The translations under genes and the position numbers were made by a program. From contig NZ_CAJYBT010000019.1 of assembly GCF_913064665.1 (NCBI RefSeq), positions 1 to 64,000 of the forward strand: a DNA stretch of 64,000 nucleotides, read 5' to 3'. Positions 1 through 9,762 of the stretch are shown here, piece by piece; the first letter of the stretch is position 1; every line of letters starts with the position of its first letter. The notes beneath the pieces are model-generated. The model was not told the DNA's origin. It saw only the letters and a program-made list of their open reading frames with translations, and searched no databases. The DNA comes from an uncultured Thioclava sp. (GTDB lineage Bacteria > Pseudomonadota > Alphaproteobacteria > Rhodobacterales > Rhodobacteraceae).

Positions 1-75
1 GGCCGAAACGTCAGGGAATGGTTTGCAGCCCGTAACCAGTTCGCCATAATGTTCGGCGAGCGCTTCGACGCTTGA
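1..75 (+). CDS. 3' end of a gene truncated by the window edge
   Basis: An open frame enters from the left edge and stops with TGA at 73-75, giving 24 residues that end in FGERFDA. The stretch is rich in aromatic and charged residues and reads like a real protein C-terminus, but it is too short to name. The next gene starts 57 bases downstream on the same strand. Confidence 0.3.
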   Translation, partial: GRNVREWFAARNQFAIMFGERFDA

Positions 76-132
76 GTATCCCAAACCGCATGGGCCGGGA
101 CAGATACACAGAGTTCAGGACACTCCCAGAAG

Positions 133-1563
133 ATGATTTTCCGTAGATGTCTCCTGCATGGTGCGACCATTGCCTCTCTGTGTCTGTGCCAGACGGCAGT
201 TGCAGCAGAGAGTAACGAAGACAGCGCGGGAGCCGCGCCTGAAGTTAGGTCTGTGACTCGATCCATGACCTTAGCCGAGGCAAGTGAGCTTGCTCTTCAG
301 ACTCTACAGCATGGAGATGTCGAAACGGCGGTCGGTCTGGGGCGACAAGTGCTTCAATTTAACCCCAACGACACGGATGCGTTGTTCGTAGTGGCCACAG
401 CCGAACTCCAGCTTGGCAACTATCATGCCTCGCGTATTGCAGCAGCACGGGCCTATCGCACCAGCGATGATCCCCGCGAGCGTTTAAGGGCGGCCCAGCT
501 TGCTGCAACCGCTGCAATTCAAAACAACCACCCAACCTTGTCGCAGCTTTGGCTGCGCCGTGCGGCAACCAACACCTCCAATGCAGGTGACATCCAACGG
601 ATCGCCGCCGACTATGCACGGCTGCGTAAAATGAACCCCCTCAGCTTTCGCCTAACTGGCAGCGTGACGCCCTCAAACAACGTCAACAACGGTGCAAACA
701 GCTCGGAATTGCATATAGACGGCGTGCCAACTGTCGGTGATTTGAGCAGCAGCGCCCAAGCACTGCCTGGCACCCTCGCCACCACGGACGTCGAAATTGG
801 ATATCGTATCGCAGAGTCCGAAACCGGCATCACCACAATCGGCGCTCGGATGTATGTCAAACGGGTTTCACTATCATCCAGATCCAAAGAGATCGCCAAA
901 GACCTGAGTGACGCAGATTTGGACACGACCTATTTAAACCTCTCGATGGATAGGAAATTTCTTTGGGGAAGACCGGGTAACACCGCTTCGGTGGGGGCCT
1001 CTTTGGGCCGAGTATGGGCTGGTAATGACCATTATTATGATTTGCTAAATGTGCGCGGGACACGGTCTTTCAAACTTGGCGATCGCGCGCGTCTGAACTT
1101 CGGTGCTTCTCTAGAGGGACGCCAATTAAACCGCAGCTTCGGTCATAACCAGACACTTGCATCGCTGACCATGCAATTGAACCGCGAATTGTCGTGGGGA
1201 GATTCTCTGGGACTGTCGTTTTCTTTTGCCGATGTGCGGACACAAGACGTCAACCAGCGGCGATTGTCGTCAGGTGTATATGCATCATATCAGTTTGCTA
1301 AGGCTTGGGGGCCGGCTCAAGTCACTGCGTCACTTGCCGTCGAAAAAACCGCTTATCGCGATTATCAGATCGGATGGATCGCGGTACCTGGCGGACGCCA
1401 AGACCTATTGCTCTCTGGTGATCTCTCTTTCTTCTTCAAGGACTACACTTATGCGGGCTTCGCCCCTGCAGTACGACTACACGCGGGGCGACGCCAAAGT
1501 AATGTCAGCCGCTTCGATAGTGACGAAATTTCTGTGAGCTTCGAAATCAGATCAATTTTTTAG
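133..1563 (+). CDS. Slam-like outer-membrane protein: TPR domain plus beta-barrel
   Basis: A 476-residue exported protein with a signal peptide at about residues 1-25, ending in AVAA. Residues about 50-165 form alpha-helical TPR-like repeats (LALQTLQHGDVETAVGLG, then a second NPNDTDALFVVATAEL unit). From about residue 175 the sequence alternates polar and hydrophobic residues typical of beta strands, and the protein ends in Phe, the usual signal for outer-membrane barrel assembly. This layout matches the surface lipoprotein assembly modifier (Slam, DUF560) family, which moves lipoproteins or soluble cargo to the cell surface. I see no obvious cargo lipoprotein next to it. GC and codon use are lower than in the genes after 3.4 kb, suggesting transfer. 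A generic TPR-porin is the alternative. Confidence 0.65.
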   Translation: MIFRRCLLHGATIASLCLCQTAVAAESNEDSAGAAPEVRSVTRSMTLAEASELALQTLQHGDVETAVGLGRQVLQFNPNDTDALFVVATAELQLGNYHASRIAAARAYRTSDDPRERLRAAQLAATAAIQNNHPTLSQLWLRRAATNTSNAGDIQRIAADYARLRKMNPLSFRLTGSVTPSNNVNNGANSSELHIDGVPTVGDLSSSAQALPGTLATTDVEIGYRIAESETGITTIGARMYVKRVSLSSRSKEIAKDLSDADLDTTYLNLSMDRKFLWGRPGNTASVGASLGRVWAGNDHYYDLLNVRGTRSFKLGDRARLNFGASLEGRQLNRSFGHNQTLASLTMQLNRELSWGDSLGLSFSFADVRTQDVNQRRLSSGVYASYQFAKAWGPAQVTASLAVEKTAYRDYQIGWIAVPGGRQDLLLSGDLSFFFKDYTYAGFAPAVRLHAGRRQSNVSRFDSDEISVSFEIRSIF

Positions 1564-1684
1564 GGGGTGTCTGCAAAAGGTGTTGGTCTGCGGTGTGGCA
1601 CATTGCTCCCATCTCGACGAACCGGTTGGAACGGTCGCTTCCCAGCAAATCTGATCTGGACAGGTGCTGCGATAGCACCCGCAG

Positions 1685-1948
1685 TCATGCCCAGATCGAC
1701 GTAACGACTATGATCCAGCCCAAAAACACTCCGATTTTCAGGGCATAGACCTTCCAAGGATCATCGGTGGCTGTTTTTCCGGTGACGTATCGGAAAAAGT
1801 ACCCAGAAACGGTGCTGTCAGCGCCATAGTGACGCTTCCACTTCTGGAAGCCAAGAACTCCAAACCCCATCAGAGGCAGTAGGAGTACAGCAATCCATCC
1901 AATAAAAACAATGACTTTCAACTCAAGCCCCCACTCTTTCAAATCCAT
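1685..1948 (-). CDS. small two-span inner-membrane protein, unknown function
   Basis: An 87-residue protein starting at an ATG. It has two hydrophobic segments, residues about 10-33 and 68-86, separated by a basic and polar loop with KWKRHYG and a TGKTATDDPWK stretch. I do not recognise a family. It is convergent with the Slam-like gene and lies in the low-GC island-like segment. The ribosome-binding site is weak, so the start is not certain. Confidence 0.5.
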   Translation of the reverse strand: MDLKEWGLELKVIVFIGWIAVLLLPLMGFGVLGFQKWKRHYGADSTVSGYFFRYVTGKTATDDPWKVYALKIGVFLGWIIVVTSIWA

Positions 1949-1982
1949 TCAAACGCCTGCTTCAAACGTAGCAGGCAATTGC

Positions 1983-2237
1983 TTAGCAGTTCTTCATGAT
2001 ACGTGCAGCATCAGTCCAAATGGGCCCCAAGCCGACCAACACGATTTGCGGACACTCCCATTTTTTAACCTCTAAGACCAATCCATATTGACGACCGGAT
2101 CCAGCTCTTTCCATACGGGACGCGCCAAGGTGCACGGCAGGTTGCTGAAGGGCAATTGTTCGAGTTGTTATGCTCTGACACAAGACGAAATTATGGCGTG
2201 TCTGTTTCCTTTGGATCAAGAACGCGCAGCAACTCAA
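1983..2237 (-). CDS. possible small ORF upstream of the two-span membrane protein
   Basis: An open frame of up to 84 codons ending 34 bases before the start of the membrane-protein gene at 1948. The C-terminal half (about 42 residues from an internal Met, ending in RIMKNC) reads like protein, but there is no recognisable domain and no clear ribosome-binding site. Its 5' end nearly abuts the divergent secreted-protein gene, leaving little room for promoters. It may be a decayed fragment. Confidence 0.25.
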   Translation of the reverse strand: MSCCAFLIQRKQTRHNFVLCQSITTRTIALQQPAVHLGASRMERAGSGRQYGLVLEVKKWECPQIVLVGLGPIWTDAARIMKNC

Positions 2238-2259
2238 ACTTCCAAAAATGGGAAATAAA

Positions 2260-2629
2260 ATGAAAATCCTTCAATTGACTCTTTTTTTTGATCGCAATGA
2301 TTAGCCCCGCCACCGCCTTTAGTTATGTGTCATCCGAGGGGCACGAATACAGCCGTTCGTGCAACGCTGATGGCTATGTCTTGGCGTCTCGCTATCCGGT
2401 AACGTGGATGGTCGGCAGTGGTGCAAACGCCTTGCCAAAGTCGGGTATTGAGACGCTATATTTGGGCAAAAGCTGTGACGCCTACAGCAAGCTGTTTGGG
2501 GCAGGAAAATGGTGCTGGGCCAATGGCGGCTTTCTGGTGGAATTTGGTACTGCGAGCCTCGGATTTCCCCGCCAAGAGCTTTACTGCGCATCAAACGAAA
2601 CTCTTGGGCAGCAATGCGTTTGCCAATAA
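2260..2629 (+). CDS. secreted Cys-rich protein, frame broken at a T8 tract
   Basis: The long frame (113 codons from TTG at 2288) encodes a compact protein with six cysteines but has no good start. An ATG at 2260 opens a second frame reading MKILQLTLFF that runs into a stop at 2302. Removing one T from the eight-T run at 2282-2289 joins the two frames and produces a textbook signal peptide of about 20 residues ending in SPATA, followed by FSYVSSEGHEYS. The mature part has Cys in RSC, KSC, KWCW, LYC and CVC contexts, suggesting disulfide-bonded export. The frame break could be a sequencing error, slipped-strand phase variation or early decay. No family was recognised. Confidence 0.5.
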
Positions 2630-2957
2630 TATTCAGCACTGCTTGTGGTGGTGCCGCCGTGACCGCCGCGCCTTGCACATCGCCCTGACGCGGCCCGCAA
2701 GTTGATCAGACTCGTATGGCCCTCATACTGCTGACGTGGCGCTTAATGTCGCGCCCGTCAAATTCAAACGCGCAGTACAAATCCGTTTTCGTGATTACAG
2801 CGGAATTCATCGCGCGAAGCGTCCGATTCGCTTGGTGCGGAATCGCAACAAAAGGTTCGGCTCTCTTGTGCTCCCAAAGTGCTTTCACAGGGTTTATGCG
2901 AGCAAAATGCGCCAATCAAGAAGCTTGATCGTGCCTTTAATTTTTAAGGGATTTCAT
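2630..2957 (+). other. gene-poor stretch in the island-like segment
   Basis: There are only short overlapping open frames on both strands (for example about 2706-2915 on the minus strand), none with a convincing start, domain or composition. I see no structured element. Base composition is closer to 1-2600 than to the core genes beyond 3.4 kb. Confidence 0.4.
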
Positions 2958-3002
2958 TGGTTGCGGGGGTAGGATTGGAACCTACGACCTTCAGGTTATG
3001 AG
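2958..3002 (-). other. tRNA-fMet 3' half (candidate attachment-site scar)
   Basis: Read on the minus strand this is the 3' 45 nt of an initiator-type tRNA: an anticodon arm with CTCATAACC (anticodon CAT), a T-arm with GTAGGTTCCAATCCTAC, the acceptor strand CCCCGCAA and an encoded CCA. Nothing 5' of the anticodon loop resembles the missing half. A tRNA 3'-end fragment is what site-specific integration into a tRNA gene leaves behind, so this is probably an att duplicate at an island boundary. Confidence 0.65.
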
Positions 3003-3334
3003 ATTTAGTCAACGCACATTCGTTGCATCCCTTGCGATGGTATTGATCGAACTCAAGAAAAGCTATCGCATAGATAAGGCCACACCGATTGAGCCTTCTG
3101 GTTGCATGTTCGCTCCCGCGACTTGGCGCGGCAAAAAAGGCCATGCGGCTCTGGCTCTTTATGAGGAGAGATTGCCGCCCACTTAATTCATATCAACAGG
3201 CAGCTCTTGCGACCGTTGCGGCTTGGCAACAAATGATTCCATGCATGTTGCTTCCGCCATGCTTCCGGCGAGCAGAAGCAGCAATAGATTTCGAAGGGGC
3301 ACGGTCTTTAATTTATTGTTTTAAAACAATAAAA
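3003..3334 (+). other. spacer between tRNA fragment and tRNA-Arg, with AT-rich palindrome
   Basis: No gene is supported. The open frame at about 2998-3186 begins inside the tRNA fragment and shows no domain. At 3315-3330 there is a perfect 16-bp palindrome, ATTGTTTTAAAACAAT, four bases beyond the 3' end of tRNA-Arg. It could assist termination of that tRNA or belong to an integration or protein-binding site. Confidence 0.4.
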
Positions 3335-3411
3335 TGGCGATCCCTGAAGGACTCGAACCCTCAACCTGCTGATTAGAAGTCAGCTGCTCTATCCAGTTGA
3401 GCTAAGGGACC
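3335..3411 (-). tRNA. tRNA-Arg (anticodon TCT)
   Basis: A 77-nt cloverleaf on the minus strand. The acceptor stem GGTCCCT pairs with AGGGATC (one G-U pair), the discriminator is G and CCA is encoded. The anticodon stem GCTGA/TCAGC encloses CTTCTAA, and the T-arm GAGGG/CCTTC encloses TTCGAGT. It lies at the junction of the low-GC segment and core genes, where tRNA genes often mark integration sites. Confidence 0.95.
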
Positions 3412-3452
3412 GCAGAGTGCCTAGATGCGACAGATTGCGCGGGCGTGCAAGT

Positions 3453-3911
3453 TTAGATCGCGCGGGTCAGGTAGACTGAATTCGGATCTTCGCGATAGCT
3501 GCCAAACGGCGGGCAGTCCTGAAAGCCTGCGCGCAGATACAGGATGCGGGCGGCCTCAAACGAAGGTTGCGTGCCGGTTTCTAGGCTGAGGCGGGTGATC
3601 CCGTCAGCACGGGCCTGCGCGATCAGATGGTCAAGCATCTGCCGCGCAAGACCGCGCCCGCGCGTCTCGGCCAGAACATGCATCGACTTGATCTCGCCGT
3701 GATCGGGAGCAAAGCGTTTATAGGCGCCCATCCCGATCACCGCCGATCCTTCGCGCATCACGAAAAACGCAATGTCGGGGGCGGCCAGCGCCTCGGGTGG
3801 CATCATATGGATCGATTCAGGGGGCGTATCGGCATGCATCGCTGCGTGGTGGCGCGCATGTAGCGTGGCCAAATCCGGGTGCAGCGGCGACTCGCGGGTG
3901 ATCGTGATCAT
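3453..3911 (-). CDS. GNAT-family N-acetyltransferase
   Basis: A 152-residue single-domain acetyltransferase that would use acetyl-CoA; the substrate is unknown. The acetyl-CoA loop reads RGRGLA at residues 84-89 within HVLAETRGRGLARQML, preceded by the beta-strand segment HGEIKSMHV. The start at 3911 is chosen because an AGGAAAG ribosome-binding site sits just upstream. The gene's 3' end is adjacent to tRNA-Arg. Its 5' spacer overlaps nothing essential and follows the flavoprotein stop at 3938, so the two may be cotranscribed. Confidence 0.85.
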   Translation of the reverse strand: MITITRESPLHPDLATLHARHHAAMHADTPPESIHMMPPEALAAPDIAFFVMREGSAVIGMGAYKRFAPDHGEIKSMHVLAETRGRGLARQMLDHLIAQARADGITRLSLETGTQPSFEAARILYLRAGFQDCPPFGSYREDPNSVYLTRAI

Positions 3912-3937
3912 GACGTCTCTTTCCTTCCAACGCGCCG

Positions 3938-5128
3938 TTAGGCCCCCTGCCCCGCCGCCCAACCCGAGGCCCAAGCCCATTGGAAATTATACCCGCCAAG
4001 CCAGCCCGTAACATCCACAACTTCGCCGATGAAATACAGCCCCGGAACGCTGCGCGATTGCAGGGTTTTTGCATCCAGATCGGTGGTATCAACGCCGCCC
4101 AGCGTGACTTCGGCGGTGCGGTAGCCTTCCGACCCCACAGGGCGCACCTGCCAGCGATGCACCCGCTCGGCGATCTTGGCCAGCGCGGTGTTGGGCTGAT
4201 CGGCAAGACGCCCCGTCAGCCCGGTATCGGCGACGATATACTGCGCCAGCTTGTCTGGCATGTGACGCGCCAGCGCGTTGTGCAGCGCTTGTTTCCCGGT
4301 GCTGGCGCGCTGCTCGGCCAGATCGGCGGCAATATCGCGCCCCGGCATCAGGTCGACTTCGATCGCATCGCCTTCGCGCCAATAGCTGGAGATTTGCAGG
4401 ATCGCAGGCCCAGACAGCCCGCGATGGGTGAACAAAAGCGCCTCGTCAAAGCCGATCTTGCCATGCCCGACGCGCGCCTCCAGCGCGATGCCCGACAGCG
4501 GCGCTGAACGTGCCAAATCCTGTTCGGCAAAGGTCAGGGGCACCAGCGCGGGGCGGGTCTCGATCAGGCCCAGTCCGAAATCGCGCGCGATCTGATAGCC
4601 GATGCCGGTCGCGCCCATTTTGGGAATCGACTTGCCGCCCGTCGCGACGATCACCGATTGCGCCGCAATCGGCCCCGCGCTGGTAGCGACGCTGAACCCA
4701 TCGGCAGTGCGACTCACGCCCTCGACGCTCACTTGCAAGCGCAACTCTGCGCCCGCCGCGCGCAGATCGCGCACCAGCAGATCGACCACCTGCGTCGCCT
4801 TACCATCACAAAACAGCTGACCAAGATGCTTTTCATGCCAAGCGATTCCCGCCGCGTCGATCCGGGCAATAAAATCATCGGGCGTGTAGCGCGACAGCGC
4901 CGAGAGCGCGAAGCGCGGATTGGCCGACAAAAACCGCTGCATAGCATTTTGCCGCGTCAAAGCGCGATTGGTGAAATTGCACCGCCCGCCCCCCGAGATG
5001 CGAATCTTCTCGCCCGGCGCGCGCGCATGATCGAGCACGATAACACGGCGCCCACGCCGCCCCGCCTCGATCGCTGCCATAAGGCCTGCGGCCCCTGCAC
5101 CCAGAATGACAACATCAGTGGTTTCCAT
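3938..5128 (-). CDS. NAD(P)/FAD-dependent oxidoreductase, YhiN/BaiN (HI0933) family
   Basis: A 396-residue flavoprotein. A dinucleotide-binding loop GAGAAG lies at residues 10-15 and the family motif GGGRCNFTN at 46-54. The C-terminus carries the second FAD contact, GEVVDVTGWLGGYNFQWAWASG. Length fits the family. The start at 5128 is preferred because any upstream start would run through tRNA-Gln. The family is widespread but its physiological substrate is mostly unknown; BaiN in gut clostridia acts on bile-acid intermediates, which should not be extrapolated here. Confidence 0.85.
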   Translation of the reverse strand: METTDVVILGAGAAGLMAAIEAGRRGRRVIVLDHARAPGEKIRISGGGRCNFTNRALTRQNAMQRFLSANPRFALSALSRYTPDDFIARIDAAGIAWHEKHLGQLFCDGKATQVVDLLVRDLRAAGAELRLQVSVEGVSRTADGFSVATSAGPIAAQSVIVATGGKSIPKMGATGIGYQIARDFGLGLIETRPALVPLTFAEQDLARSAPLSGIALEARVGHGKIGFDEALLFTHRGLSGPAILQISSYWREGDAIEVDLMPGRDIAADLAEQRASTGKQALHNALARHMPDKLAQYIVADTGLTGRLADQPNTALAKIAERVHRWQVRPVGSEGYRTAEVTLGGVDTTDLDAKTLQSRSVPGLYFIGEVVDVTGWLGGYNFQWAWASGWAAGQGA

Positions 5129-5226
5129 GCCAGCCACTTGCCCGAGCCCGCGATCACACGCAATCGAAATTTGCACGATTTTTCCCTTGCAGCGCCGCAA
5201 CTCCTTAGCTAGAAACCGCGCCAAGT

Positions 5227-5301
5227 TGGGATGTAGCCAAGTGGTAAGGCAACTGTTTTTGGTACAGTGTACCGTAGGTTCGAATCCTACCATCCCAGCC
5301 A
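5227..5301 (+). tRNA. tRNA-Gln (anticodon TTG)
   Basis: A 75-nt cloverleaf. The acceptor stem TGGGATG pairs with CATCCCA, the discriminator is G and CCA is encoded. The anticodon stem ACTGT/ACAGT encloses TTTTGGT, giving TTG, and the T-arm is CGTAGGTTCGAATCCTAC. It is transcribed divergently from the flavoprotein gene. Confidence 0.96.
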
Positions 5302-5684
5302 ACTTCCTTCAGAACGGCCAGACCTTTTCCTGACTTCGCGATCTCGGGACGCGTAGCTAGGGGCGCTGACTACGGATTTTGAATCGCCGGACGCTGGAGC
5401 GTTTCTAGGGGCAGAGCACGCTCCCAGCGGGCTTGAATTTGCAGCCCGAGCCGATGAAACCGACCGTCGCAACCCCCAAGACACCACCGATCCACGCGAA
5501 AAACCACCACCATCCTCAGCAGAAAATGGCGCGTGAACGCCTGATTGCGCTGCGCTTCGGCTTTAGGTGCACGCGGGACAAAAGTGCTGATGTCGTTAGG
5601 GCCGGGGATTTCGATAGAAAAGCGATCGATTTGCATATCGGCCTGAGACAACGGATTTGGGCCGAGGAGCGGACGCGGCCCTTC
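5302..5684 (-). other. intergenic stretch with a possible frameshifted small membrane-protein gene
   Basis: No intact gene is clear. On the minus strand one frame begins near 5636 (MQIDRFSIEIPGP...) and runs to a FTRHFLLR segment. Just after a GGTGG-rich run near 5510 a different frame encodes WWWFFAWIGGVLGVATV, a plausible membrane span, and stops with TAG at 5405-5407. Joining the two would give a protein of about 75 residues, so this may be a decayed or mis-sequenced gene. There is no strong ribosome-binding site. Confidence 0.25.
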
Positions 5685-6410
5685 CTATTTGCGCAGCGCG
5701 TCTAAGCCTTGGCGCAGCGATTCCTCTAGCCCGGCCTGTTCCAAGGATTGGCGCAGCCGCAGATTATACCCTCCTGGAGTGGAAAGCGCTTCAAGCGTCT
5801 CGCGGCAGGGGCCCGCCTGCAAGTTCGCGCCAATCAGCGCGCGCAAAAAGGATTCGCCCTGCGCGCGTTCAACCCCCTGACGTTCCAGCCAATCTGCAGT
5901 CGATGCGATCATCAAGAGCGCGGGGGACAGCACGGCTTGGGCGCAAAGATAGGCATTCAGTTCACCGACGCTTTGCAGCGCAAAGACGTGGTTGGCGGGG
6001 CTGAATATCTCGCGCACGAGGGCGACATCGCCCAAGGTCAAAATCGGCGATCCTCCCTGTGCGATGGCTGGAAAGGGCAGCATGATCGCTGCGGCCTTTG
6101 CCGGGGCAACCCGCGTGGCGATCTCGTCCAAAGGCATCTCGGCAATGAACGAAATCACCCGCTGGCCTTTGCGAAACCGCAGACTCGCCAGAACGGCGGG
6201 GGCGTGGGCGGCAAGAAGGCCCAGAAACACGATATCGCTGCGATCTATGACGTCTTGATTGGCCGCAACGCTAACGCAATCGAACGCCTGCGACAGGCGG
6301 GCCGCATGCGTTCGGCTGCGTTCGGACACGGTGATTTGATGGCGCTCTGGGGCGAGGCCGGTGACGATCGCCGCTGCAATCGTTCCAGTGCCGATAAAAC
6401 CGAGTTTCAT
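5685..6410 (-). CDS. pyrroline-5-carboxylate reductase-like protein (ProC family)
   Basis: A 241-residue Rossmann-type oxidoreductase. The NAD(P)-binding loop GFIGTGTIA is at residues 4-12 and a C-terminal helical dimerisation region contains the family-like STPGGYNLRLRQ. ProC enzymes reduce pyrroline-5-carboxylate to proline, but this protein is divergent and could act on another imine. Its ATG at 6410 overlaps the oxyR stop codon (ATGA), so it should be translationally coupled to oxyR. That makes a role linked to peroxide stress worth considering. A second, canonical proC elsewhere in the genome is possible. Confidence 0.75.
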   Translation of the reverse strand: MKLGFIGTGTIAAAIVTGLAPERHQITVSERSRTHAARLSQAFDCVSVAANQDVIDRSDIVFLGLLAAHAPAVLASLRFRKGQRVISFIAEMPLDEIATRVAPAKAAAIMLPFPAIAQGGSPILTLGDVALVREIFSPANHVFALQSVGELNAYLCAQAVLSPALLMIASTADWLERQGVERAQGESFLRALIGANLQAGPCRETLEALSTPGGYNLRLRQSLEQAGLEESLRQGLDALRK

Positions 6411-7342
6411 GTCAGATCGTCCTCCAATGAGCGCGCCGCCCATGCCCGGTCAGGCACGGGGAGGTCTTGGCGCAGGTGATGCGCGATTTGGGCGTATTGC
6501 GAGGCCATCGGGCTCGATTTGCGCCAAACAAGGCCAATCGTGCGCTTTGGACGGGGCGCGGGCAGACGCGCGACGGAAACCTCTGCCGCGCGCATCTCGT
6601 TGCGCACCGCCATCTCGGGGATCAAGGTAATCCCGATTCCCGCACCGACCATCTGCACCAGCGTGCTGAGCGAGCTGCCCTCCATCAAGTCCTGCGGACC
6701 CAGCCGCGAGGGTTTGCAAAAGGACAGGGCCTGATCGCGAAAACAATGGCCCTCTTCAAGCAAAAGCAACCGCATCTCCAGCAGGCCCTCGCGGCTGGGC
6801 ACCGGTTTGTCGGCATCTGCGCGCGCGCGCACCAGCGCGAATTCCTCGTCAAACAAGGGTTCTTCGTGCAAGGTGATCTCGGAGACCGGCAAGGCGACGA
6901 TAGCAATATCCATGCGCCCCTCGCTGAGGTCGCGGATCAAGGTCTGCGTGATCGCCTCGCGCGGGTGGATATCAAGATCGCGATAGCGCGCGCCCAAGGC
7001 GCGGATCACATCGGGCAACAGATAGGGCGCGATGGTGGGAATCACGCCGATGCGCAGCCGCCCGCTGAGCGGGCCATGCGCCACGCGCGCCAATTCGGCC
7101 AATTCATCGACCGAGCGCAAAATCGCGCGGGCCCGATCCGCCAGCGCCGCGCCAAGGCTCGTCAGCCGGATCTGGCGCGCCCCACGTTCCACAAGGGGGG
7201 CTCCAAGAATCTCCTCCAACTCCTTGATCTGCACCGAAAGCGCGGGCTGCGAGATGGCGCAGGACTCTGCCGCGCGACCGAAATGGCCATGGCACGCGAG
7301 CGCCTCGAAATAGCGCAAATGCTTCATCGTCAGGGGCGCCAT
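6407..7342 (-). CDS. oxyR: LysR-type hydrogen peroxide sensor OxyR
   Basis: A 311-residue LysR regulator. The N-terminal winged helix contains FGRAAESCAISQPALSVQIK at about residues 21-40. The ligand domain holds the redox cysteine pair C200 and C209 in GHCFRDQALSFC, with the same nine-residue spacing as the peroxide-sensing cysteines of OxyR. It is divergent from katG, the classic OxyR target, across a 173-bp spacer. The downstream ProC-like gene overlaps its stop. The start could alternatively be Met6. OxyR normally activates catalase genes when peroxide forms the disulfide. Confidence 0.93.
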   Translation of the reverse strand: MAPLTMKHLRYFEALACHGHFGRAAESCAISQPALSVQIKELEEILGAPLVERGARQIRLTSLGAALADRARAILRSVDELAELARVAHGPLSGRLRIGVIPTIAPYLLPDVIRALGARYRDLDIHPREAITQTLIRDLSEGRMDIAIVALPVSEITLHEEPLFDEEFALVRARADADKPVPSREGLLEMRLLLLEEGHCFRDQALSFCKPSRLGPQDLMEGSSLSTLVQMVGAGIGITLIPEMAVRNEMRAAEVSVARLPAPRPKRTIGLVWRKSSPMASQYAQIAHHLRQDLPVPDRAWAARSLEDDLT

Positions 7343-9693
<2,351 letters not shown>

Positions 9694-9728
9694 GCCCCCT
9701 CACCCGCACAGGTGAGTGAAACTCAAAG

Positions 9729-9762
9729 CGGCGCGCGGCACCCCTGCCCCGCGCCGTTTCTT
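9729..9762 (+). terminator. rho-independent terminator of katG
   Basis: A GC-rich hairpin: CGGCGCG pairs with CGCGCCG, an inner GGC/GCC pair closes the loop, and TTTCTT follows. It lies 35 bases after the katG stop and just before the convergent hydrolase gene. Confidence 0.75.

Noticed and set aside
1560-1757. Minus-strand frame ending in RRPTPFADTP with an IS-end-like GGGGGTGTCTGCAAAAGG at its edge
   Set aside because: No transposase domain, no matching inverted repeat and no target duplication are visible. An IS relic cannot be supported.
2706-2915. Minus-strand frame of 69 codons in the island-like segment
   Set aside because: A competing frame on the other strand is equally long; no ribosome-binding site, domain or coding bias favours either.
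2944-3144. Minus-strand frame with SHNLKVVGSNPTPATN
   Set aside because: This peptide is the translation of the tRNA 3' fragment, a common annotation artefact.
5287-5487. Minus-strand frame that ends in tRNA-Gln sequence
   Set aside because: It reads through the tRNA gene and has no start signal.
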